A stretch of DNA of 64,000 nt from Tetradesmus obliquus (lineage: Eukaryota > Chlorophyta > Chlorophyceae > Sphaeropleales > Scenedesmaceae). The stretch lies in the NCBI GenBank assembly GCA_030272155.1, contig CP126201.1, positions 620,001 through 684,000 of the forward strand. The letters are read 5' to 3'. The position numbers were made by a program, and so were the translations under genes. Shown piece by piece: positions 1 through 12,400 of this stretch (positions are counted from its first letter, which is position 1; each line of letters starts with the position of its first letter). The notes beneath the pieces are model-generated. The model ran no database searches, had not been told where the DNA came from, and saw only the letters and a program-made list of their open reading frames with translations.

Positions 1-125
1 TGCCATAGTGCTTTGATGGCCCTGTAGGCTGCGATATAGGAATCAACAGCAATAACAGTAGCAAAGGCTCTCACCTTATGCCTCTCGCCGCCAGGCAGTG
101 CCTTTATGGCCCTGTAGACCGCAAC
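1..125 (-). repeat. Ghost copies of GH1 exon 196-348 (3' part)
   Basis: Two partial, diverged copies of the exon end encoding AYRAIKALPGGERHK lie at about 1-40 and 70-125. The second keeps a donor-like ctcac on the plus strand. The true exon is at 196-348. Confidence 0.7.
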
Positions 126-870
126 AGGAAGCAACGACAATGTTATCAGCAAACCATAACAAAAGTGAACAGCCTGTCACTGAGTGACAACACACCTTGT
201 GCCTCTCACCGCCAGGCAGAGCCTTGATGGCCCTGTATGCTGCCGTGTGTGCTCGCAGCATGTTGAGCAGCGCCCTGCCTGCTGTCTCAAGGCCCAGCAT
301 CTGCCCTGGGGGGTAGGCCCCGAAGATGAAGCCCATGGTGGAGGAGGACTGCAGTCAAAGTCAAAGTCAAAGTAACAGTCAACAGTCATAGATAGTCAGA
401 GATAGGGTCAAACCCACCATCTGCCCTGGGGGGTAGGCGCCAAAGATGAAGCCCATGGTGGAGGAGGACTGCAGTCAAAGTCAAAGTCAAAGTAACAGTC
501 AACAGTCATAGATAGTCAGAGATAGGGTCAAACCCACCATCTGCCCTGGGGGGTAGGCGCCAAAGATGAAGCCCAAGGTGGAGAAGGACTGCGGTCAAAG
601 TCAAGGGCAACGGTCAGAGTCACAGTCAATCCTCTGCCACCTCACCATGGGCTCGTCGACTGTGGCCCACAGCTGGCATCACATGTGTGCTGTTTGCTGC
701 AGCTGCAGTGCAGGCATGCCAGCTGTTGGGTTTCAAAACACAGTGTACTGCTGGCGTGTGCCGCTGGCATTTAGGCTGCTTGGTGTGCTGTGTGCTGCTG
801 ACTCACCGTGAGCTCAATGTAGGTGGCCACAGCTAGCACTGCTGCTGCTCCTGGCACTGCTGCTGCTGGC

Positions 871-901
<31 letters not shown>

Positions 902-3900
902 TGCTGCTGTGCTGCCGGCTCACCGTTGGCTCGTTGAAGGAGGCCCACAGCTGGCACTGGTCGCCAAACAGCCGTACAGCATAGGCCCTAAACCCCACAA
1001 CCTTCCCCCCTAAACCCTAGCCCAGTCTTGCTGGCTCACCGTTGGCTCGTTGAAGGTGGCCCACAGCTGGCACTGGTTGCCAAACAGCTGCACAGCCTGC
1101 AGCAAACCACAGCACACCACAGCACAGTAACACTTAGCAAGGTTTCATGGCTTTGCTATACAGCTGCACAGTCTGCAGCCGACCACACGCAGCAGTAGCA
1201 TGCAAGTGCTGCTGATGGCTTCATCTGGCTATGGCCAGCGTTGGCCACTTTGTCATACACGACAGCAATAGATTTCACATGCCGTGCCTGCATGGACAGC
1301 CCACTTTGAGCGCCAGGAGCCTTGGGGCAGGGGGGCTTCTGGACCAGCATGCTTGCAGGTGGACGGTTGTACAGTTAACATGCCTGAAATTGTCATATCA
1401 GATGCAGCAGCAGCGCACCTTCACCGCGAAGTCCACAAAGATCTGGATGTTCTCCGCCTTTGTGAAGCCCCCAAGCTCATCAAACCACTGCAAGTGAGAA
1501 AATGTGGTGCAACAAAGGTCATGCAACGTGAGTACCAGCTTCTGTGGAAGCTGCAAATCTATTGCTGTGGGAAGCTGCGTTGCGCGCAATACTCAAGAGT
1601 ATTGTGCAGTGCATCATGCATGGCACTATGCATACGGTGCTGCAGTGTACATGGCAGCAACACCACCACTGCTGCTGCTGCTGCTGCTGCTGTGCCGCAC
1701 CTGCGGGTGTGTGAAGTGGTGCAGCGTGGCGTTGGGCGTCATGCCGCGCCGCAGCAGCGCGGCAAAGATGTCACGGTACCTGCAGGTGGCAGCAACAGTA
1801 ACAGCAGCAGCAGCAGCAGCGGCTGGGGCCGCTGGTGTCCGGTAACACCTTCTCCAGCCATGCCATATTGAATGTGAGTCTTATCACTGGCCTGTGTGTT
1901 ACCTCCGCATTGCTGCCTGGTGAAGCATCACCGCCACCAGCACATCAGTGCGCACTGCAAACGACCGCTGCACGGCTGCCTGGTCGAGCATTGCCAATTG
2001 ACGGTCAATAGCAGCACATCATTGGCAATCTAATCTTCACCACCAAAGCACATTATTGGGCATGAAAACACTCACCGCTGCACCGCGGCCTGGTCAATGA
2101 ACCCTCGGCGCGGCTCGATGCGGCTCCACTCCAGCAACAGCCAGAAGCCGTTGCAGCCCAGCACCTCATCTTCACAGCACCATGTCCCCTATTAACGCTG
2201 CACCCTGCGGGAGCCAATCTGCTTCTTGAAGCACACACCAGAACAGCCCAGCGCTGCGATGCTGCCTGGTCAACCACCACTGCCACCTTCACCAAAATGT
2301 ATATCAACCGTACATCAGCTCACCGCTGCACCGCGGCCTGGTCAATGAACCCTCGGCGCGGCTCGATGCGGCTCCACTCCAGAGACAGCCGGAAGCCGTT
2401 GCAGCCCAGGCTGGAGGATAAGGCGGCGTCCTCCTCGTACCTGCGGCAGCACAGCAGTACATCGCAACACAGCACAATGCACTGATCCTTCATTTTAACA
2501 TTTTCCAAAACGGAAGCCGTTGCAGCCCAGGCTGGAGGCCAGGGCAGCGTCCTCCTCGTACCTGCGACGGCGCAGTAGGCAGCATGCTCGAAGGGTCAGC
2601 CCAACCGGCGGCAGTGAGAGATGGTGCCAGGTCAGCTGTTGCAGCCCAGGCTGGATGCTAGAGCAGCGTCCTCCTCAAACCTGCTCAGACATGCATGTGG
2701 CAGGGCAGTAGGGCGTCTTCCAAGCAGTGAGGTTGGCAGTGTAACATTGCGCCACTCCAGCGACAGCCGGAAGACGCCCAGGCTGGGAGATAAGGCTGCG
2801 CCCTCCTCATACCCCATACCCGGCAGTGCAACAGACAGCACACCAGTCCGTGTAACGTCGCTCTAGTACGGTAAGTAGCCCTGCCGGACCCTCAGGTACG
2901 GTAGGGATGGTAGGAGGCGTGGAGGCGCATGAGGTACCCTCATCACCACCCACGTCCCCTTCCTTAACTTACGCGGTTGTTAAGTGTGAACACACCACGC
3001 GTAGCTCACTCACTCACTCACAGTGAGTAGCCTGCATAACCTGCACAGCTCGCAGCACGAACGCAGCACATGCATACTCATTGTAGTATGCTTGCTTCCT
3101 ACCTGTCGCAGCTGTGCTGGCAGTGCTCTAGCACAGAGAAATCAGGAACTTTGTTGAAATTCAGAGCCAGTGACACTAGTAACACACACCTGTGCCAGCT
3201 GTTGGGGCAGCGCTCCAGCACAGTGAACCCGCCAAGCAGCCGTGCCATGGCAACGCAAGGGAAGTTCAGCAGGCCCCAGCTCAGTTACCAACAACCCAAT
3301 TGCCACTGGCTTCGTTTGAATTTGAAAAGGGAAATACCCATACACGCACCTGTCCCAGCTGTTGGGGCAGCGCTCCAGCACAGTACAGCCGCCCAGCAGG
3401 CGCGCCATGGCAAAGCGAGGGCAGTTCAAAAGCCCCCAGTTCCGTTACAAAACCTCAATAGTAACAGAAATACACGCACGCACCTGTCCCAGCTGTTGGG
3501 GCAGCGCTCCAGCACAGTAAAGCCGCCAAGCAGCCGTGCCGTGGCAAAGCGAGGGTAGTTCAGCAGGCCCCAGCTCCGTTACGCAACCCCAACAGTACAA
3601 AATCGCACGCACGCACCTGTCCCAGCTGTTTGGGCAGCGCTCCAGCACAGTAAAGCCGCCCAGCAGGCGCGCCATGGCAAAGCGAGGGTAGTTCAGCAGC
3701 CCCCAGCTCCTCAAAATATGACTCCAGTTGCTGGACTCATCACCGCTGCTCTGCCACATGTGCGTGCCCACGCCTTTCACAAAGACTTCTTGGTTCAAGC
3801 TGTTCGTGAGGATTGGTAGTTCGAAGCTGCTGCCGGGCCTTGGGGCAGACATGCTGCTGCTGCCTGCAGGAGCAGGGGCAGCAGCACTAGGGCTGCCATC

Positions 3901-4371
3901 TGGCAGCCCGTTGGCGCCAGGCTGGGCCTGTAGCATATTTTTGAAACTCGAATCTGTGCGTTTCGTGGAAGAGCAGGAGATGAACTCGCTTTGGACGTTG
4001 AGTGCCTGAGGGCGAGCGTTGAAGGTGCTCGTCACGTCTCGCTGCCCCGCCAAGGGTTGAAGGTAAAGCTGTATGTAACCAACACAAACATATAAACGGC
4101 GTGTAAGAACAGAGCTGAGCAAGCACGTGTATGTAACCCAAAGCTTGGCACCCGCAGCAGAGTCACACTTGTCCAATGACGCTGCTGTGTTCCTCGTGAC
4201 GCGCAGCGTCAGCGGCAGGTGGGACGAGCGCACCCCATACTTCGACGGCTGCAAACGGTGTGAGTGGTAATATGTTATCTAGAAGGTGTGTCCCTTGGCT
4301 ACTTTAGGCTAACTCTGCAGCATTCAGGCAACCTTGGACATCAGCAGTGCCGACCTGCCAGGGCCAGCCAT
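1..4371 (-). CDS. Glycoside hydrolase family 1 (beta-glucosidase-like), 3' end beyond window
   Basis: A retaining glycosidase of family GH1, predicted to cleave beta-glycosides; substrate and location unknown. Exons that join in phase: 4333-4371 (inferred ATG at 4371), 3617-4248 (an in-frame 69-nt stretch at 4069-4137 may be an extra intron), 2324-2440, 1701-1779, 1419-1487, 1040-1096 and 196-348. Together they give about 360-380 residues. The family hallmarks appear in order: FRLSLEWSRIEPRRG, TLHHFTHPQWFDELGGF, then LWATFNEP, which holds the catalytic acid/base Glu, then GFIFGAYPPGQ. The nucleophile motif (ENG type) would lie past the left edge. The N-terminal region before the barrel is Ser/Ala/Pro-rich. 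Nearly every exon has diverged tandem copies beside it. The start is the weakest part of the model: a ttgcag acceptor lies just upstream of the ATG, so a 5' UTR intron is possible. Confidence 0.85.
298..640 (-). repeat. 120-bp tandem repeat over the 5' end of GH1 exon 196-348
   Basis: Three units begin at 298, 418 and 538. Each carries the coding segment for MGFIFGAYPPGQM, the ctgcag acceptor and then gtcaaa-type intron repeats. The first two units are almost identical; the third is more diverged. Only the unit at 298 continues into the full exon. Confidence 0.9.
640..1039 (-). repeat. Ghost copies of the GH1 TFNEP (acid/base) exon
   Basis: The functional exon 1040-1096 encodes QLWATFNEPT with a gtgagc donor. 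Diverged copies lie at about 918-985 (QLWASFNEPT, the closest), 800-835 and 640-690. All keep the donor junction and lose the acceptor side. Confidence 0.8.
2076..2830 (-). repeat. Ghost copies of the GH1 YEED/WSRIEP exon
   Basis: The functional exon is 2324-2440. A copy of its 3' part with the WSRIEPRRGFID segment lies at about 2076-2165. Copies of its 5' part (YEEDAALASSLGC) lie at about 2513-2572, 2635-2690 and 2750-2812. The copies differ at scattered bases, so they are not identical assembly duplicates. Confidence 0.85.
3095..3616 (-). repeat. Four tandem ghost copies of a GH1 exon end
   Basis: The exon end encoding LLGGFTVLERCPNSWDR with its gtgcgt donor (true copy ending at 3617) is repeated at about 3480-3586, 3347-3445 and 3185-3290. 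A short fourth copy lies near 3100-3138. Spacing is about 130-165 bp, and intron sequence is included in each unit. Confidence 0.88.
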
Positions 4372-5181
4372 GGCACGTGCTGCAAGTATAAAAGTTATTG
4401 TATACAGTTGCAGAAAGTATAATTGCTCACAACTCACATGTATAGATGGGGCCCCCGCCACAATGGCTGCAAGTTTTGAAGCTCAGACGTGAGTGCCAAA
4501 GATCTGCACTGCCACTCGAGCAGGGGTACCCAACCAGGCTGCACCGGGAAGCAAGCACCCGGTATTCAATTGGTACAAAGTGCAAGCAGGTCGATCATTG
4601 CAGGTCAATCATTGCATGCAACATAATGTGTAATCACATAGCAAGAAGGGCCCCCCAGGACCAGCATGGCTACTTCAACTTCAATGCCGGTGCTTCAAGG
4701 CTTGGAGCGAGTCGCTTTTTGATCAGGAACCTGCCTGTGTTAGTTCAAATCGTTACAAGGTCGTCAGCACAGCTGGCTGCTTTGCGTCCTCAACAGCAGC
4801 TGCCCGTACCAACGCTTGCAAGTTCAACAAGTGAGGCACAGCCCACAGCAGTCATCAGCACACCGCCACCTGAAAAATAACTATCGCCCAGAGGCAAACA
4901 ACGCACCAAGCAACACTTTGACAGGGGGATTGCAGGAGCATGTAACCTGGTTGAGCAACACGGTCTGGGCAGAGCATCCCAGGCACCTCCCACCGTGCCA
5001 CACACATCCGGGTCTTCTGGCTCAGCATTGCTTGAAGGTGCGCAGCTGTGCATGACCAGCGTGCTTCGGCATCCTGGCTTTGTCTAGAATCCGTCATTTT
5101 ACAGCCAGAGCAGCAAAACAACACCTACTACTGCAGGGACCATCTTTCTAGCAAAACACTCCCTCGCTGCTGGCAGCTGCA
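4372..5181. other. Intergenic, GH1 5' side / bromodomain gene 3' side
   Basis: No convincing coding exon is seen. Reading frames here lack recognisable motifs or an in-phase splice context. It should hold the GH1 promoter and the 3' UTR of the bromodomain gene. A minus-strand TGTAA lies at 5099-5103. Confidence 0.6.
5099..5103 (-). terminator. Candidate polyadenylation signal of the bromodomain gene
   Basis: TGTAA on the minus strand, 79 nt past the stop codon at 5182-5184. TGTAA is the usual green-algal polyadenylation signal. Confidence 0.5.
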
Positions 5182-5213
5182 TCACCGCCGCGGCCGCTCA
5201 GGCCTCCCGCTGC

Positions 5214-5247
<34 letters not shown>

Positions 5248-7063
5248 CTCCTTGTCTTTGCTAACAGACGCCGCCCGCACCCTGCTGCTGCTACGGCCCT
5301 GACCGCTGCCGCACGACGCCGCTGCTGCCGCTGCAGCAGCTGCATGCGCCCTGCGCGTGCCTGCAGCGATAGTGGCACCTGCTGCTGGTGTTGCTGCTGC
5401 TGCTGCTGCTGGTGGGCTAGTTCTGACCCCAGGGCTAGCACTCTTGCTGCGATCACGTGGGGTGCTGCCTGCTCGCTGCTCTCTTGCATCCTTAGCAGCA
5501 GCAGCAGCAGGCTCTTTTGCATCCTTGCCAGCAGCAGCAGGAGTAGCAGCAGCAGCAGCAGCGCCGCTGCCCCGCTGCCGGCTGCTGGAGCGTGACCTAC
5601 CGCTGCCACCAGCTGCTGCTTCTGCACCAGCAGCAGCGCCTGCTGCTGCAGCCTTCCCTTCAGCCGCTTCCTTACTAGCTACAGCCGCCTGCTTGCCACC
5701 AACAGCAGCAGCAGCAGCAGCAGCAGCGTACTTTCCAGCAGCCTTGCAACCAGCAACAGCGCCGTTGCTGCGTGTAGATGCCAAGAGTTGCGGAGTCACC
5801 CGCTGCGGCAGTTCTCTGCTGCTGCTGCGAAGCGCGCTGTTGCTAGTGGCGCCGCCAGCTGCTGCTGCTGCAGCGCCGCCGCTGCTGCTGCTGGCCGCAG
5901 GTGCCACCGCCTGCTTGCCGGCAGGCTGCTGCTGCTTTGCTGCAACGTCGGCTGCAGCATCTGCGTGCTGCCGCTGCTGCTGCTGCTGCTGACTGGGCGC
6001 TGCTGCTGCACCGTCTCCTACCACCGGCTGGCTTCCTTGCTGCTGCTGCTGCTGCTGCTGCTGCCCAGCCTGACCTGCAGCAGCTGTGCTACCACCGGCA
6101 GCAGCAGCAGCAGCCAGCACAGCAGCTGCAGCAGCCGCTGTTGCTGCCGGGGGCTCGGCGCTGCTGGGCTTGCCAGGCGAACCTGGGAGGCTGCTAGATG
6201 GCTTGCTGGCAGCAGCAGCAGCAGCAGAAGCATCTGGTGACGCACGTGCTGAAGGACCGCCTGAGCCAGGACCTGCTGCTGTTGCTATCGATGCAGCTCG
6301 TGCCGGTGCTGCTGCTGCTGCTGCAGCGACCTTAGCTGGAGGTGCTGCTGCTGCTGCTGCTGGGCTGCTGCCCCGCTCAGGTCCTGCTGCTGCTGCTGCT
6401 GCTGCTGCTGAGCCGTCTAGCAGCTCCCGCTGCTGCTTGCTGAACGGCGACTCCGGCTGCTGCTGCTGCTGTGACTGCGGCTGCTGCTGCTGCTTGGAGC
6501 TGCCGCCGGTCTGCTTTGTCTTGTTCTTGTTGCGCTTGCGCCCTCCACCTGCAGCGCACACACACAGCAGATTGACTTGAATCTGTCAACTAGGTGGCAT
6601 CCATAGAACAGTCTACTGTACACCGTCACTCGTACTCGCACAAACACAACTATGTATCACACCCACCCTACCCACAAATCAGCATGTGGCCTGTGCGAAG
6701 AGGCAGTCATGCACACACAGAGGCAAAAAGAAAGATAGACAGCAGCAGCACAACGAACACAAGCAAAGCCATTCTCCAGTGCAGCTGCACATAACGCCGG
6801 CATACCTGCGGGCCCGCTAAAGTGCTCGTCCTCTTCAAGGGCCCATGCGGGCTCACATCCGCCTAGATGCTTGCTGCTGCTATGGTATGTGAAAAAAGCA
6901 AAGCCTGCATGAACACACATGTACCTGCTGGCCCATTCAGCCGTATGTGCTCATCTTCCTCAAGCGGCGCATGCAGCTTTGCGTACGCCTCATCGCTGCT
7001 GTCCTCATCGCTGCTGCCATTACGCTCAGCAAGTTCGGCCAGCACCCGGCGAACCTGGTGTTT

Positions 7064-7097
<34 letters not shown>

Positions 7098-9449
7098 CAC
7101 GCAGACGCAGCAGCAGCAGGAACAAACAGGCAGTGGTCAGTTTTCACACCGCAGTAAGATTGCTGCTGTCCTCGTCGCTGCTGCCCTCCCGCTCAGCAAG
7201 TTCGGCTAGCACACGACGCACCTGACAATACAGCAGCAGCAGCAGACACACACAGAGCAGCGGTCAGTTCTGGCAGCGAGGCAAGATCGCTGCTGTCCTC
7301 GTCGCTGCTGCCCTCGCGCTCCGCTAGCTCAGCCAGCACACGGCGTACCTGATGATACAACGGCAATAAAACGGCGGCAGCAGCAGACACACAGAGCAGC
7401 GGTCAGTTTCCGCGGCGCAGTGAGATCGTTGCCCTCGCGCTCAGCGAGTTCGGCTAGCACGCGGCACACCTGACAAACCAGCAGCAGCAGCAGCAGCAGC
7501 GGCGGCAGCAGGCACAGAGAAGCAGCGGTCAGTTTTCACAACACGGTAAGATCGCTGCTGTCGTTGTCGCTGCTGCCTTCGCGCTCAGCCAGCTCAGCTA
7601 GCACGCGGCGCACCTGACATTACAACGGCAGCAGCAGAGACAGAGAGCAGCGGTTAGTTCTAGCAGCAGACACAGAGAAGCGGCGGTCAGTTCTAGCAGT
7701 GACAAACATTGCTGCTATCCTCTGAGCATCCAGCGCCGCACATCGAACCCCGCAATGCCACCAGCAACCAGCAACAGCAGTGCAGCAAAAACAGACACAG
7801 CAGGAGCAGCAGTTAAGTTACGCAGCAAAAGCTGGATCTCCATCAGCACTGCATGACGTGACCACCAATCACCACTGATGGAGGTGCACGAACAATCTAC
7901 GTAACAGCTGCTATGTCATTTATTTTTGGCGCCTCACCTCTGGAGGGGTTTTGCCAGGCCCTGCTGCTGCCCGTGTGATCTCACTGCTGCACGCCAGCTG
8001 GTGCCTGCTGCCAAAACTACCAGGAGCACAACAGTCGTTGCTGCCAAACCACATTCCTGACGCGCCACTGGCAGCACTCAGCCAGGTGTACGCTGCTCAG
8101 CACCACAAGGTATTCAACAACCTACACAACATCTGTTACGACAGTTAGTCCACCGTGCCTCACCTCTGGAGGGGGTTTAGCCAGGCCCTGCCGCTGGCCG
8201 TGTGCTTTGACTGCTGCGCGCCAGCTGGTGGCGGCTGCCTGCACTGCTGCCCACTCCTCAGGCGGGATCTCGCGCACACTGGGGATGTGGATTGAGGTGA
8301 CCTGCAGTGAAGCAGCAGCAGCAGCAGCAGGTTATTGCTTGATTCGGCTGCATTGTGCCTGTTTGCTGCTGTATATGTCATTAGCTGGTGCCAAGACTCA
8401 CATGTTCCCACCCCTCTCTCCTAAAAATGCACTCCAGCCGCCACTCCGGGCGACCGAACAGCAGAACACATGAAGCACCTAGAATGCTGCAAGCTTCCGA
8501 GTAAAGTTCACCGCACGCTCCATCAGCCGGGCAGGCAGTGAGGCACTGGGGCTCAGCACCCCATCATCCTCAACCACTCTACACCAACACCACAAGCACA
8601 GGCATGCGGCCGACACACCACAACTGCCAGCACTTCTGCTCACTTGGTGCTGCCAGCACTGCCTCAACATACAGCACCACAAAGCCGCCATCTTCCACTC
8701 TTCAGCAGGGCAAAACAGCAATGAAAAGTAACATAGAACATACACTTCACTCACCGCGCGCTCCATCAGCCGGGCAGGCAGTGAGGCACTGGGGCTCAGC
8801 ACGCCGTCATCCTCGACCACCCCACACAAAATACAGCAGCATTCGCACACAACCACAAAAGCTGCCAGCACTTCTGCTCACTTGGTGCTGCAAGTACTGC
8901 CTCCACATACGGCAGCAGACACACAAGAAGCCGCCATCTTTCACTGTTAACAGCAATGAAAACATAACGCTTCACTCACCGCGCGCTCCATCAGCCGGGC
9001 AGGCAGCGAGGCACTCGGGCTCAGCACCCCATCATCCTCAACCACCCCGCCAATTCCAGCAATGCCGCTGCGCTCCACCCGCCGCTTCTTCATACTGCCA
9101 GCCACTGAACCCTCTCTCTGTAAACCCCGCATGCCACCACCCAGCATCCCAGATCCCCCTCGCGACAGCCCCGCTGCCGCCGCCGCACGCTTCGACGCGC
9201 CGGCCGCACTGCCGCCGCGGCCGCCGGCAACAGCAGCAGCAGCGCCGGCGGCTGAGCCGTCCCCAAGCAGCCGAGCAGCAGTGTATTGCCCGAGCCTTAC
9301 GCCGGCAGGCGAGAGTGACACTTCGATGCCATATGCTCTGCTCAGGAGCAGGCGTGCTGCTACGATCTGCTGCTCCACTAGCTCGAGGCTGCTGAAGATG
9401 GAGGCGGGCTCGACATCTGCTAATGCTGCTGCTGCTGCTGTGGAAAGAG

Positions 9450-9480
<31 letters not shown>

Positions 9481-12400
9481 AGGCTCGACATCCATGGGCT
9501 GTGCAGCGTCTGCGGCAGCAGCACTTCCAGCAGCAGCAGCAGCAGCAGCAGGCTGATCTACATCCATGCTGTCACCTTGCTGCTGCTGCTGCTGCTGCGT
9601 GGCATCCTGCTGCTGCTGCTGCTGCTCCTCTGCTGCTGCATGCTGCTCCTTTGGCAGCAGCAGCGGCGGCGGGAGTGCATCAGCATGCGTGCCTGCCAGA
9701 TGTGCAGCATAGAAGGGGCTACCAGCTATGCTGCTGCCTTTGTACAGCACCGACTGCAAGTGCTGCTGCAGCAGCACCCCGCGCTGCTGCACCTGCAGCA
9801 GCTGCACACTGTCACTCCCACCGCCGCCATCTATACTGCTGCTTGCATTCACCGCCGTGCCAGCAAACGCTGCTGCCGTTGCCGCTGCTGCTGCTGCAGC
9901 AGTGGCCGCGTCGCTGCCGGCCGCGCTTGCGGCTGCGACGGCCGCGGCAGCTGCTGCTGCTGCCGCATCTGAGCTCGCTGCCGCTGCTGCCGCTGCTGCC
10001 GCCGGCGGCAGTACATTCAGCTGCACTGTACTTCCTGGTGACTGCAGCAGATTGACTAGAGAGCTCAGCTCCTGTATGCGATTGAACAGCCACTTGCAGC
10101 GCCAAGCAACAGGCTGCCTGACATGCCTCCAATCCGCAGAGCTCCGCTGCTGCTGCTGCTGCTGCTGCTGGGGGTCTGGCTGCTGCACAGTTGCTGCTGC
10201 CGCCGCAGCCTGCTGCTGCTGCTGCCGCCCAGTAGCACCATCTCCACTGCTGCTGCCAGTTGCTGTGCTATACGGCTGGTACAACACCGGCTGCTTCAGC
10301 TGCTGCATCAAATTGTCCAGCTGGGGTTCAGGCAGCTCCCGGAACAGTAAAACCCAGTCACCAGGGACAAGCTGCTCATTACCTGCATCCCAAAGCTGCG
10401 CTGCTGCTGCTAAGTCCTCGGGCACTGGGGGCACTACTGCCGGCAGCGGCAGCCCAGCAGCAGCAGCAGCAGCAGCAGGCAGTGGGAGCGAGCCGCCATC
10501 TTCCAGTTTGATCGCCTGCGGGTGCAGCGCGCTGTGTGCCGTGCCATCTGCTGCTGCTGCTGCTGCTGCTGCGTCTTCCGCGTCCATGCTCGCTGTTGGC
10601 GCAAGCAGCAGCTGGCTGCTGCGCGCATCCTCCTTAACACATAATATCTGCGCCTCCTCTTCTGCTGCTGCTGCCTTGGGGCCTGCCGGGTGCAGCAGGT
10701 GTATGCAGCGGCGCGCAGGCAGCTCGGCTGTCTGCAGCAGCTTGCGCGCGTTGCGCTGCATGTTGATGGCCAGCTTGTGGATGCGGTGCTGCGAGGGGTT
10801 GAACGTCCTGCGGCAGTGGTGCAAAGCGTGAGTTCAAGAGTTGATATGTGACGGCAAGAGTGAACATGAGCATTGTCAGTCTTGAGGCACTGCACGCAGA
10901 GCTGCAGCACTGCCGAGCAGCCGCTGCAGTGCAGCAACCATGCAGCAGACTAGGCACATGGCTCAGAACACAGCAAGCACGTGCACTAACAGCATAAAAC
11001 AGCATACATAACCGACACAAGAAACGAATGACACACAGGTATAACCAACAGCAACCAGCACAGAGAGCATGTGTCAACAGCAGATAAGGACATCTAGACA
11101 TTGACTACGTGCGCTATGTCACTCACTTTGCATTCTCAAAGATCAGATCCAGATCCTTTGCAAACTCCCGCCATGTCCTGCAAGCAGCACGCAACAGCAG
11201 CAGCAGTCCAGCATGGTCAAACACGGTCAAACGGTTGCTCCAGGTCTGTTGCATGCAGCAGCAGTTCACAGCTGAGGCAGAACAGCTGTTGCTGCTGCTG
11301 CCACTACTTCTGCCACAAGCTAAGCCAGTCAGCAGCGCCCTGGTAACCATCACCCCCGCACGCAACAGCAGCAGCAGCAGTCTTGTAGAAAGGGCATGTG
11401 TGTGCATCAGATCTGTTGCATGCAACCACAGTGTCACAGCTGAGGCAGAACAGCTGCTGCTGCTGCTGCTGCTGCCACTATTTCTGCAACCAGCTAAGCC
11501 AGCCAGCTGCGCCCTGTTGACCATCACCCCCGCACGCAACAGCAGCAGCAGCAGTCTTGTAGAAATGGCATCATGTGTGCATCAGTCTGCTGCATGCAAC
11601 CACAGTGCCACAGCAGATGCAGCACAACAGCTGCTGCTGCTGCAGCCACTGTCCCTGCCACAAGCTAAGCCAGTCAGTTGCACCTTAATGACCATCAGCC
11701 CCGCAGCTACATCGGGTGCTGACACACGACCCACGCTGCTGGCAGCACTGCCTGTGGCACTCGCAGCTGCCCCACTAGAAACAGACCACGAATCAAGCTG
11801 ATGCACCTGCTGCTGCTGCTGGTGTGATGTCGGTGCATTACGGATCTGCGCACCAGCAGCCGCTGTAGCAGCAGCTAATGCTCAGCCAAACGGTGCTGCT
11901 GCTGCTGCTGCTCTACCACTTGCTGCTGCTGCTGCTGACCTGTACTCGCGCGCCGCCAGCTTGCTGCGCATGCTGCTGAAGCACATGGGCTGCCTGATCT
12001 TGTCGTAGTAGCCCGGCACCAGCGCGCCGTCCTGCAAGCAGCAGCAGCAGCAGCAGGCTGCATGTGAGTAATGTGCTGAAGCACATGGGCTGCTTGATCT
12101 TGTCTCGTGATAGCCAGGCACCAGCGCGCCGTCCTGCAAGCAACACAGCAGAAGTTCGGCAATATGTGCTGCATGCAAGCGGCTTGATCTTGTCAAGCAC
12201 CAGGTCAGGTCCAACACCACGACATTTATTCGAACGCTTACATGCCAGATTGCAACATCCCTGTCATCAACATCATCCTGACATGGTGTGTGATGTGACA
12301 TGCCACCACACGACTTCACACAGCAGCGATTGGCAAGTGTGCCAACACATACAGCAGCTAGCTGCTGATGAGCTGCCGTTGCTCCATCCCCCGTCAGATG

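Noticed and set aside
9728..10831. 367-codon plus-strand open frame
   Set aside because: Antisense shadow of the long CAG-rich exon 4 of the bromodomain gene; composition is Ala/Cys/Ser only.
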